Source: Dehalococcoidia bacterium (GTDB taxonomy: Bacteria; Chloroflexota; Dehalococcoidia; Dehalococcoidales; JAUWYK01). Taken from it: 19,859 nt of DNA. Shown here in pieces: positions 1 to 6,012 of this stretch. Where the stretch lies: contig JAUWYK010000031.1 of NCBI GenBank assembly GCA_030615865.1, positions 1 through 19,859 on the forward strand, given 5' to 3'. The notes under the pieces were generated by a model. It was not told where the DNA came from, did no database searches, and saw only the letters and a list, made by a program, of their open reading frames with translations. Both the position numbers and the translations under genes were made by a program. Positions within the stretch are counted from its first letter, which is position 1, and every line of letters starts with the position of its first letter.

Positions 1-153
1 GTCTATCTGGAAGATAACCTCGTTGGTTTTCCCATTGGCTACCAGCCCACCCAGAGGGTCATTGTAGGTTTCGTCCAAGATTCTCTTTGCCTCCTCAACA
101 GTTACCTCTTTTTCTTCTCCCGATGAGAAATGGACTTTGATTTTTCGCTCCAT
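1..153 (-). CDS. Partial hypothetical protein (N-terminal 51 residues)
   Basis: A leftward reading frame starts at an ATG (153-151) and runs off the left edge without a stop. A good ribosome binding site (GAGGGGAG) lies 8-10 bases upstream. The visible product begins MERKIKVHFSSGEEKEVTVE and continues as a charged, soluble sequence with no signal peptide or cysteines. I do not recognise the family. The alternating beta-type pattern followed by an acidic helix would suit a small beta-grasp-like or regulatory domain, but that is only an impression. It lies 43 bp downstream of cutA in the same direction, so it is probably the last visible gene of the fdhD-cutA cluster. Confidence 0.6.
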   Translation of the reverse strand, partial: MERKIKVHFSSGEEKEVTVEEAKRILDETYNDPLGGLVANGKTNEVIFQID

Positions 154-196
154 ATGGTAAAAACTCCCCTCTGGGAACTACAAGTTTCAAGGCGAC

Positions 197-520
197 TTAT
201 TTTACCTCTTTACCTATCCAGTCCAGATAATCTGGATTGCCACCGATAATGGGCAAGGCGATTATTTCAGGAACATCATAGCTGTGATGCTGCTTAACCA
301 GGTCAACAATTTGATTTAATACCGAGGCTCTGGACTTAACGATTAGCAGGCTCTCCTGAGCTGACTCGACTTTGTCCTGCCACCAAAAGAGGGAGCTAAC
401 CCCGGGCACGATATTTACGCAGGCTGCTTTCCTTTCCTTCACCAGTAAATCGGCAATTCGCCGGGCTTCTTCAGCGTCAGCGGTGGTAATAAACAGGACT
501 ATATCAGCAAACTCCTCCAA
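197..520 (-). CDS. cutA: CutA1 family divalent-cation tolerance protein
   Basis: A 107-residue protein of full family length. CutA1 proteins are very stable trimers with a ferredoxin-like fold, linked to divalent-metal (copper) tolerance; their exact biochemical role is unsettled. Family hallmarks seen here are the segment AACVNIVPGVSSLFWW around residues 33-48, and near the C-terminus HSYDVPEIIALPI followed by a GNPDYLDWI end. The start codon is TTG (520-518), with GGTAGG about 4-5 bases upstream; no in-frame ATG gives a better fit. The gene begins 1 base after the fdhD stop codon, so it is tightly packed and probably cotranscribed with fdhD. Product identity is secure; a link to formate dehydrogenase maturation is only by neighbourhood. 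Confidence 0.93.
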   Translation of the reverse strand: MEEFADIVLFITTADAEEARRIADLLVKERKAACVNIVPGVSSLFWWQDKVESAQESLLIVKSRASVLNQIVDLVKQHHSYDVPEIIALPIIGGNPDYLDWIGKEVK

Positions 521-521
521 T

Positions 522-1301
522 TTACCTACCTTTTAATCTCCATTCATTGGCATAGAGGTTCATCTTTTTCCCCCGGGCAAAGCCAATGAGAGTTACCCCC
601 AAATCTTGGGCTAACCTCACCCCTAGGTCGGTAGGGGCAGCTTTTGAGATAAGCAGAGGAACATTTCTTTTAGCCACCTTGAGCAGTATCTCCGACGAGA
701 TCCTGCCACTGGTGATAATTAAACGCCCTGCTGTTGGTATATCGTTCAACATACATTCCCCAAAGGCCTTGTCAATGGCATTATGCCTACCTATGTCCTC
801 GCTAAAGACCAAGATGCTCTTGGTATCACACAGGGCGGCACTGTGAACCCCACCGGTGGCCTTAAACACCGCGGAGCGCTGAACAAACTTATCTATCAGG
901 GTGAAGACCTCGTGGGCTGATATTTCAATATCCGATTTTACCTTCGCCTGACCACGGGCTGGGTAAAAAGGAGCCCCCCTCCCACCTCCCGAGGTTACCA
1001 GCCGCTTAGATGAAGGCTGGCTGACAAACCCGCTATCCTTTTCAGTTTCCACCTGCACCATGCCTCGCTGCTGGTCAACCGCTATCTTTTTGATATCATC
1101 TTTGCTTCTTATTAACCCTTCGGAGACAAGGAAACCGATAGCCAAATAGTCTAGATTTTGGGGAGAGCAGAGCAAAGTTACCACCTCTTGATTATTCAGG
1201 GTGATGATAACAGGAAACTCCTTGACCACTACATCGACAGTGTTATCCTTGCTCTTCTTGGTAACCCGCCATATAGGAAACTGCTCCACACTGTTTATCA
1301 T
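522..1301 (-). CDS. fdhD: Formate dehydrogenase accessory sulfurtransferase FdhD, lacking the usual cysteine motif
   Basis: FdhD carries sulfur from a cysteine desulfurase to the molybdenum/tungsten bis-pterin cofactor of formate dehydrogenase. Family motifs are clear: CSPQNLDYLAIGFLVSEG (45-62), FKATGGVHSAAL (146-157), SEDIGRHNAIDKAFGE (167-182), TSGRISSEILLK (197-208), APTDLGVRLAQDLGVTLIGF (222-241) and the C-terminal RGKKMNLY. I chose the ATG at 1301 (259 aa) because GTGAGG lies just upstream. The longer frame from 1343 adds 14 residues and has no ribosome binding site. The region that normally carries the catalytic cysteine(s) reads TSGGGRG (103-109) and has none; the only cysteines are C45, C158 and C183. 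No formate dehydrogenase gene is in the window. Confidence 0.92.
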   Translation of the reverse strand: MINSVEQFPIWRVTKKSKDNTVDVVVKEFPVIITLNNQEVVTLLCSPQNLDYLAIGFLVSEGLIRSKDDIKKIAVDQQRGMVQVETEKDSGFVSQPSSKRLVTSGGGRGAPFYPARGQAKVKSDIEISAHEVFTLIDKFVQRSAVFKATGGVHSAALCDTKSILVFSEDIGRHNAIDKAFGECMLNDIPTAGRLIITSGRISSEILLKVAKRNVPLLISKAAPTDLGVRLAQDLGVTLIGFARGKKMNLYANEWRLKGR

Positions 1302-1394
1302 CTTTTCCTCACCAAGACAATAAGTCCTCAACAATGCTTTCATAAGGGAGAAATAAGCGGGTGGGGCTGTTGGCTTGGTTCTGGGCTTTCCCTG

Positions 1395-1550
1395 TTAAAG
1401 TTCTTTCTTCAGTATCTTTTCCTTGAGGATCTCCCACTGTGCCTTGGTAAGGATACAGGTGTTATCCTTCTCGCCTATTTCCACTCGGGAATCCGTTACC
1501 TTAACTACGGGGCAACACGAACCTTCCTGACACAATCGTACAATTTTCAT
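1395..1550 (-). CDS. Small cysteine-containing protein (51 aa) upstream of fdhD
   Basis: A short gene reading leftward. The ATG (1550-1548) is preceded by a strong AAAGGAGG site and the frame closes with TAA at 1397-1395. The product starts MKIVRLCQEGSCCPVVKVTD, continues VEIGEKDNTCILTKAQWEIL and ends in a lysine-rich helix. Four cysteines (C7, C12, C13, C32) could bind a metal or a cluster. A TATAAT-type promoter sits directly upstream, and fdhD follows about 93 bp downstream in the same direction. The family and function are not established here. The strong ribosome binding site, own promoter and position next to fdhD make it a credible gene rather than chance. Confidence 0.7.
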   Translation of the reverse strand: MKIVRLCQEGSCCPVVKVTDSRVEIGEKDNTCILTKAQWEILKEKILKKEL

Positions 1551-1576
1551 CTTCTCTACCTCCTTTCCTTTTAGAA

Positions 1577-1605
1577 ATTATAACCCTCATCAGCTCCACC
1601 CGCAA
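1577..1605 (-). promoter_or_regulatory. Sigma-70-type promoter for the leftward fdhD cluster
   Basis: On the minus strand TTGCGG (1605-1600) and TATAAT (1582-1577) are separated by 17 bp. The -10 box is consensus and the -35 box matches at three positions. Transcription would start near 1570, about 20 nt before the ATG of the 51-aa gene. The promoter overlaps the 3' end of the EthD-like fragment, so the fdhD cluster does not need transcription through that fragment. Confidence 0.45.
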
Positions 1606-1862
1606 CTGCAAGTATTGATCATATAGATTTCTTCACCGTAGAGGATATGAATGTTTTTAAACATCGGCATCATCTTCGCCAATAAGTCCTGAAATTTCTG
1701 TGACGGGGCACCTTTCTCGTAGAATTCATCCAGGCTTTCGACGTGCAGGATGCCAACATAATTAAAAGGAACCTCTCCCGTCTTGGCTCTTAGCCACGGT
1801 GGTAAGACCCCCTTTCGTTTACCTCTTTGCTCTCGGGTTCTTACCACCTTATCATTCCCCAC
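1590..1862 (-). pseudogene. EthD-like dimeric alpha/beta-barrel fragment, N-terminally truncated
   Basis: The C-terminal half of this leftward frame, FNYVGILHVESLDEFYEKG followed by a helix and then the strand HILYGEEIYMI, resembles the second half of EthD-type proteins (about 100 aa, ferredoxin-like fold). The usual N-terminal strand and the His-containing start of the family are not recognisable. The open frame extends upstream to 2012, but that part has little protein character and overlaps the start of the rightward DUF169 gene. I therefore limit the feature to the stretch from a GTG at 1862. No ribosome binding site supports that start. A decayed remnant is the simplest reading; a divergent small intact gene is possible. 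Confidence 0.4.
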
Positions 1863-1997
1863 ACAATCTAAAATACAGCCGCTTGAGGCTTGACAAATAC
1901 GCTGAAACATGCTAGTTAATGACGCACATACTGACATATACCGGTACCTTTCACGGTGACCAGCACCGCGGGAAAATATATTTTTTAGGAGGTTAGG

Positions 1998-2753
1998 ATG
2001 AAACCGCTTCAAACTGATTTATCCATATTTGAGAAATTCAAGTTTGAGAAGCCACCTGTAGCTGTCAAGTTCCTGTTCTTCAGACCAGAAGGAATAAAGC
2101 AGCTGGATAAAAGTCTGGCTGCCTGTGAAATGATTAAGGAAGCACAGCAAGGAGGAACCCCGTTTTACTTCGCTAAAGAGAATGAGAATTGCTTTGGAAA
2201 AGTACCATTGGGAATGGAGGAGATGCCCCCGTGGGGCGAAGGTGGAGAATTGGGACCTGAATTCGAAATCTATCAGGAGCCGCGGGCTAACACTAGAATC
2301 TATCAAGAGCTTCCCAAATTTCCGAAGGGCACGGTTAACTATGTCGTTCTGTCCCCATTAGACAAACTGACCTTCGAGCCGGACCTCTTGATTCTTATGG
2401 CCACTCCCAGCCAGACAGAAACCGTGCTGAGGGCAATGTCCTATTCCACCGGCGAGATATGGGAGAGCAAGAAAACAGGTGTATTGGGATGTGCCTGGCT
2501 CTACGTTTATCCGTATCAAAGCGGCAAAGTCAATCACACAGTCACCGGGATGTCCTTTGGTATGAAAGCACACGAGGTATTCCCAGAGGGATGGATACTG
2601 ATATCTATCCCCTGGGATCGGATACCGATTATAATACAGAACCTGAAGGAAATGAAATGGACTCTTCCGTCATACACAGATGGTAGAGAAAAGTTTCTAA
2701 AACGAAAAGAAGGCTACATTGAGGAATTAGTCCAAAAATCCCAGAATCCCTGA
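1998..2753 (+). CDS. DUF169 family protein
   Basis: A 251-residue soluble protein starting at ATG 1998, with TTAGGAGG about 7 bases upstream. The overall layout fits the DUF169 family, common in anaerobic bacteria and archaea and of unknown biochemical function. Features seen are an N-terminal PPVAVKFLF strand, a conserved cysteine region around ACEMIKEAQQGG, the central YVVLSPLDKL and DLLILMATPSQ segments, a GMSFGMKAHEVFPEGW motif and a late SIPWDRIPIIIQNLKEM segment. Cysteines at residues 43, 65 and 164 could bind a cofactor, but this is not shown. The next gene in the same direction starts 85 bp downstream behind its own promoter-like elements. Family call fairly confident; function unknown. 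Confidence 0.8.
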   Translation: MKPLQTDLSIFEKFKFEKPPVAVKFLFFRPEGIKQLDKSLAACEMIKEAQQGGTPFYFAKENENCFGKVPLGMEEMPPWGEGGELGPEFEIYQEPRANTRIYQELPKFPKGTVNYVVLSPLDKLTFEPDLLILMATPSQTETVLRAMSYSTGEIWESKKTGVLGCAWLYVYPYQSGKVNHTVTGMSFGMKAHEVFPEGWILISIPWDRIPIIIQNLKEMKWTLPSYTDGREKFLKRKEGYIEELVQKSQNP

Positions 2754-2754
2754 A

Positions 2755-2789
2755 TTTAGGCAGAATAATTACCTAAAATTGGGTATAAT
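2755..2789 (+). promoter_or_regulatory. Inverted repeat plus -10 box upstream of the small barrel protein gene
   Basis: TTTAGG (2755-2760) and CCTAAA (2772-2777) form a 6-bp inverted repeat with an 11-bp spacer. It starts right after the DUF169 stop codon. A consensus TATAAT lies at 2784-2789 and would start transcription near 2796, 43 nt before the next ATG. No good -35 box is present; the repeat occupies that position. It could be an activator or repressor site, or a weak terminator stem for the preceding gene. Confidence 0.35.
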
Positions 2790-2838
2790 GTTTTATAGAT
2801 TTATTCCAGCAACAATAACAGGAAAGGGGGAGTAAAAA

Positions 2839-3156
2839 ATGATAGCCGCCATAGTTAAATTCGAATTGAAGGACGAAGTAAAGAAGCAGTTAGCCGATAT
2901 CGAAGTCGCGAAGAAGCATTTAGGCAGTGTAGTGGAAGGCTGTAGGAAGATTCCCGGACTTAAGGAGAAATACTTCATTATGGATCCCAAAACATTAGCT
3001 CAGGGTGCCATGTTGATATTTGACACACAGGAACATTTCGACGCGTATTTAAAATCGGATGAGTACAAAACAACCGTTCTTGATATTTGCCAAGGAGAAC
3101 CTAAAATAGAAGTATACATCCATACTGCCAATTTGACAGATGGGGTACTTCTCTAA
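2839..3156 (+). CDS. Small dimeric alpha/beta-barrel (ABM/YdhR-like) protein
   Basis: A 105-residue protein with AAAGGGGGAG about 6 bases before ATG 2839. The pattern is that of the dimeric alpha/beta-barrel superfamily: strand AAIVKFELK, a long helix (residues 12-36), PGLKEKYFIMDPKTLAQGAMLIFDTQEHFDAYLKS (40-74), then a final helix and strand. YdhR and antibiotic-biosynthesis-monooxygenase domains share the strand-helix-strand plus 'F.....a..yl.S.ey' layout. Members act as cofactor-free oxygenases, isomerases or binding proteins; none of these activities can be assigned here. It is preceded by its own -10 element. Oxygenase chemistry would be odd in an anaerobe, so a non-oxygenase role is likely. 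Confidence 0.7.
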   Translation: MIAAIVKFELKDEVKKQLADIEVAKKHLGSVVEGCRKIPGLKEKYFIMDPKTLAQGAMLIFDTQEHFDAYLKSDEYKTTVLDICQGEPKIEVYIHTANLTDGVLL

Positions 3157-3227
3157 GCTCAAGCAGTCTTGATTCTACTTCGGCGACGGTGACCCTGGTA
3201 TTGTACCGGGTAATACCGAAATCCCAG

Positions 3228-3255
3228 TTGTCCTATTTATCCAGGTAGAGATAAT
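3228..3255 (+). promoter_or_regulatory. Possible sigma-70 promoter before the HdrD-like gene
   Basis: TTGTCC (3228-3233) and GATAAT (3250-3255) are spaced by 16 bp. The start site would be near 3262, giving a leader of about 55 nt to the GTG start at 3317. Both boxes are imperfect, so support is moderate. A 6-bp inverted repeat (GGTATT/AATACC) lies just upstream. Confidence 0.35.
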
Positions 3256-3316
3256 CCTCACCGGGTGGGACCTGAGAAGAGGAACAAAAAAGGTTTTGGT
3301 TGAAAGGAGACGAACG

Positions 3317-4612
3317 GTGTCCCAGCGAAAATACTCTTCACTCGAGGAAAATTATAAAGATGTCGTCCGTCAGACTGTTGAAGAATGTATTCTTTGTGAG
3401 GAATGTGTGAGGAATTGCCCGATGTTTCCGCTGACTCCGCTAAAGGATAAAGCCCCCGAGGAGATTATGCAAAAAATGATAGATTTCTTAAAAGACGGGG
3501 TTTTCTCGGAGGAAGTTTACCTAAAGGCTTTCAGCTGTGCCGGATGTGGATATTGTTCTGATTCTTGCCCTCAAGGAATTGATCCTCTGCTGCTCCATGA
3601 GGCAGTCAAAATTGAGCTGATTAAACGTGGGGAAAAACCGCCCGAGGCGATGAATTTTGTTGTTCCCGGGCAAAGACTTAATTTATATGAAATTCTTTCT
3701 GCTCTTCAAACGAAACCTTCCGAGGCGAGATGGTTAAAACGAGTACCTTCCCGACCGGAAAGAACTGAAAATGTGGTGTTTCTGGGATGTTCTCCTCCGG
3801 CGCTCCCGCATAATATATTTGCTTTTTTAGATGTCCTCGAAAGAATGGGGGTTAATTTTGTTGCCCTGGCAGGAGGGGAACTCTGCTGTGGTACCAGTTT
3901 TTGTCCTGCGGCCGGTAAGGTTAGGGAGTCAGAAGAGAAGGCCCGGGAGTTGGTCACTAGCGTGAAAGCCTTTTCTCCGGAAAGGGTCATCCTTATCTGT
4001 GCCGGTTGTTATCGTCAGTTTACGGAGTTCTTTCCCAGTTTTCTTGAGTTGGATTTTGAGGTTCAATTTTATACTCAGTTCTTAAACGAAAACCTGGAGA
4101 AAATAAACTTTACAAAACCCTTGGAAAAAACGGTAACCTTGCACCAGTCCTGCATGACTCGGCGCACCAAAGTATCTGACTCGGCAAGAAAACTTCTGGA
4201 GGCTATTCCGGGATTGAAGCTGGTGGAAGAGGAACATATCAAGGAACAAACCCTTTGCTGTGGGGGAATAGCAAACATGACTTATCCTCAAATGGGTCAA
4301 AAGTTGGGACACATTCTTGTAGAAGAGATCATAAAAACTGGAGCCGATTATATCGCGAATACGTGTCCATTCTGCCGGTTGGCCTTCTATCCGTACGTAA
4401 GGCGATATTCATTTGATGTGAAAGATATTGCTACTTTAATCAACGAGTCCATGGGAGGCAGGGAATACGAGGATAAATTGGACAAATATTGGAGATGTGA
4501 AAGCGTTGAGGAGATAATAGAAAAATCGAGAGAGAATTTTGAGGAAAATGGTTTCACGGAAGAAGAAATGAGGAAAATACTCCCTCTTCTTTTCCCTTTT
4601 TCTGATTCGTAA
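3317..4612 (+). CDS. HdrD/GlpC-like iron-sulfur protein with two 4Fe-4S motifs and two CCG domains
   Basis: I chose the GTG at 3317 (431 aa) because AAAGGAG lies 7 bases upstream; a TTG at 3296 would add 7 residues with a poorer site. An N-terminal ferredoxin domain carries two complete CxxCxxCxxxC motifs (C24/27/30/34 and C74/77/80/84), each with the second-cluster proline. Two cysteine-rich CCG domains follow: C158, C190-C191, C228xxC231, then C279, C314-C315, C350xxC353. This is the architecture of heterodisulfide-reductase subunit D, GlpC and related oxidoreductase electron-transfer subunits, where CCG cysteines bind a non-cubane [4Fe-4S] cluster. No transmembrane segment and no flavoprotein partner is adjacent. 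It may pass electrons between a soluble dehydrogenase and a thiol or quinone acceptor; the partner is unknown. Confidence 0.85.
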   Translation: MSQRKYSSLEENYKDVVRQTVEECILCEECVRNCPMFPLTPLKDKAPEEIMQKMIDFLKDGVFSEEVYLKAFSCAGCGYCSDSCPQGIDPLLLHEAVKIELIKRGEKPPEAMNFVVPGQRLNLYEILSALQTKPSEARWLKRVPSRPERTENVVFLGCSPPALPHNIFAFLDVLERMGVNFVALAGGELCCGTSFCPAAGKVRESEEKARELVTSVKAFSPERVILICAGCYRQFTEFFPSFLELDFEVQFYTQFLNENLEKINFTKPLEKTVTLHQSCMTRRTKVSDSARKLLEAIPGLKLVEEEHIKEQTLCCGGIANMTYPQMGQKLGHILVEEIIKTGADYIANTCPFCRLAFYPYVRRYSFDVKDIATLINESMGGREYEDKLDKYWRCESVEEIIEKSRENFEENGFTEEEMRKILPLLFPFSDS

Positions 4613-4660
4613 AGAAGACAACGATATGTTGAGATTTGCCTTTCCCCCGGCTGTTTAGTT

Positions 4661-4846
4661 CCTTATCGGATTCAAAATTACGAATCTTCCACGAACTATC
4701 TTCGTCCAGCAGACTACTATAAGGGTAACCCGCAAGAGTTGCTAGCTGAACGGGAGATGGGCATCAAGGCAGCAGCAATAACGGTGTGGCGCCAGCTAAG
4801 GCGGACTGAGTTTGGTACGAGGTGGAGCGATGAAGGTGGGAGTTAG
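4661..4846 (+). pseudogene. Transposase (IS3-type, rve C-terminus) remnant
   Basis: One forward frame, ending at TAG 4844-4846, reads TNYLRPADYYKGNPQELLAE followed by a basic tail. This matches the typical C-terminal end of IS3-type DDE (rve) transposases, where 'H(S/P)xLxYLTPAEYYRGDPEALLAERR' closes the integrase domain. Only about 60 codons are recognisable. The catalytic DDE core, a start codon and terminal inverted repeats are absent, so this is a dead fragment. It lies between the redox-accessory genes and the catabolic module and may mark an old insertion or recombination edge. Confidence 0.6.
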
Positions 4847-4943
4847 AAGATTTGTCCTAGATGATGCGGAAATTAGCTGGGAAGAAGATAATCGGGACAT
4901 GAAAACAGAGAATATGTATTATTGGTAGCGTTAACGGATGATT

Positions 4944-5243
4944 CTAGGACCCTCTCCTCTGTTGTTGTGCCTTATACTCCTTTAATTCTTCGCGAAATTC
5001 ACATTTAGAGCAAGTATCCTCGCTATCATCGCTATAAGTTCCTTCAAGCACTACAATTATTTTGAGGCCGGCATGGAGTTTTACTTCTCTAACCTCTACA
5101 TTATCCCAGATATAAGCTTTGGCACCGTGCCTTGGGAATTGGAATTCCCAGCGGGTTAGTGGCATTTGCTGTAGTTTTCTTCTATCATTGAGCGCAACCA
5201 TTGAGTTCACATGGTACCTGAGAAGGTTCTTTGCAATCGCCAT
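4944..5243 (-). CDS. Hypothetical protein (99 aa) with a C-terminal CxxC
   Basis: A leftward gene starting at ATG 5243-5241. GGAGG lies about 9 bases upstream and a consensus -10 box (5288-5283) further up. The protein has a basic N-terminal half, strands near WEFQFPRHGAKAYIWDNVEV and HAGLKIIVVLEGTY, then an acidic segment with TCSKCEF (C78 and C81) and a glutamine-rich tail. I do not recognise a family. It sits alone between a transposase remnant and the long leader of the AOR gene, pointing away from the latter. It is probably real given its initiation signals, but could be a non-conserved frame. Confidence 0.5.
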   Translation of the reverse strand: MAIAKNLLRYHVNSMVALNDRRKLQQMPLTRWEFQFPRHGAKAYIWDNVEVREVKLHAGLKIIVVLEGTYSDDSEDTCSKCEFREELKEYKAQQQRRGS

Positions 5244-5282
5244 AGTTGCATACCTCCAAACGTTAGTTTCGCGCCCTGATTC

Positions 5283-5288
5283 ATTATA
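5283..5288 (-). promoter_or_regulatory. -10 box for the 99-aa hypothetical gene
   Basis: TATAAT on the minus strand at 5288-5283 would start transcription near 5276, 33 nt before the ATG at 5243. No convincing -35 hexamer is seen 16-18 bp further upstream. Confidence 0.3.
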
Positions 5289-5429
5289 GCACTGCGGAAC
5301 GGTTTCTAGGGAAAACTAGGGCTAACAAAATAGCGTTTTGTGTTTTTCATATCGATTCTGTACACCCCCTTGCTTGTAACAATGAGCAATAGCATAGCGC
5401 GAACCAGTACCTTAGGTGTTCTCTGGCTT

Positions 5430-5471
5430 TGTGATTCAAATCATTGTAAGGATAATCTCATCCTTTATAAT
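5430..5471 (+). promoter_or_regulatory. CRP-type operator and -10 box driving the AOR transcript
   Basis: TGTGA-TTCAAA-TCATT (5430-5445) fits the CRP half-site layout (TGTGA-N6-TCACA) in all but two bases of the right half. A consensus TATAAT lies at 5466-5471. With a start near 5478 the operator is centred at about -40.5, the place for a class II activator site. No good -35 box is present, as expected for an activator-dependent promoter. The block of about 60 bp closely resembles the one at 11986-12031, so both probably answer to the same regulator. Confidence 0.6.
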
Positions 5472-5477
5472 TTTGCA

Positions 5478-5854
5478 AAGAGCCACGGGCACGATGAAGA
5501 GTTATCAAGGTGAGAAGGTAAAGGTATTAACTGGCGGAGAGTTGTGCTAAAGTAAACCGATGAGACAGGGCAAAATTCAGCATAGGCATTCGTCCTGTTG
5601 CTACCGTGCAGTCAGATGTCCTCCTAAAGGTTTCGGGATGTCTAGGGTCCCACGGTAGAGAATGTGGCTAACATAAAGAAACGGCAAGAAAACGGCGAAA
5701 AAATACCCCTTTTTCGGTACTGAACTTGTGTACAAGAAGGCTAAGGAAAGCGCAGTCACTGGCTTCGAGCTTCTTTAATCCGATGTGTTGGAGCGGTATA
5801 TGAGGTAGTCTAGCAATGTCCAGCAAACTAACATCATTATTAAGGAGGTTTTTG
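5478..5854 (+). other. Long untranslated leader upstream of the AOR gene
   Basis: No convincing protein-coding gene is seen here. If transcription starts near 5478, this is the first part of a leader of about 535 nt. It contains a long-range perfect 8-bp stem, CTACCGTG (5601-5608) with CACGGTAG (5651-5658), enclosing 42 nt that include CCTCCTAAAGG. It also has an A/T-rich hairpin, CGAAAAA (5696-5702) with TTTTTCG (5710-5716), and the short palindrome CTTGT-gt-ACAAG about 25 nt further on. The segment could be a structured regulatory RNA, but I could not match it to a known riboswitch class. Confidence 0.35.
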
Positions 5855-5968
5855 GTGAATCATATAAGACTACCAGCATTAGGATACCATTTGCTTAGTC
5901 CTGGTATAAGCTGTAATGCTCTTTGTGCCAGCTTGCGCCAAACCGGCACCCGAAAAGGCAATAACTAA
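5855..5968 (+). CDS. Possible 37-codon leader ORF before the AOR gene
   Basis: GTG 5855 is preceded by TAAGGAGG with a spacing of 6, a near-perfect ribosome binding site. The frame ends at TAA 5966-5968, 44 bp before the AOR start. The product (start VNHIRLPALGYHLLSPGI) is not recognisable. It has two cysteines and a basic C-terminus. It could be a leader peptide that couples or senses translation, or a chance ORF. The support is only the strong initiation signal and its position. Confidence 0.3.
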   Translation: MNHIRLPALGYHLLSPGISCNALCASLRQTGTRKGNN

Positions 5969-6012
5969 CCACAAGGTGAACTTAGTGACTAAGTTAAGGA
6001 GGGCAAGCTTTA

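Noticed and set aside
1158..1574. Rightward 138-codon open frame across the fdhD 5' end and the 51-aa gene
   Set aside because: It lies opposite fdhD and the small cysteine gene, has no ribosome binding site, and its translation looks like antisense of real genes.
4847..4929. Short ORF starting MKVGVRRF at ATG 4830
   Set aside because: It has a GAGGTGGAG-like site but only 32 codons, no recognisable content, and overlaps the end of the transposase relic; likely debris.
5471..5560. Possible c-di-GMP (GEMM) riboswitch because of GCAAAG-AGCCACGGG in the AOR leader
   Set aside because: Only the short GCAAAG/CCACGGG stretch resembles it. The flanking paired stems and the G-rich receptor region could not be found.
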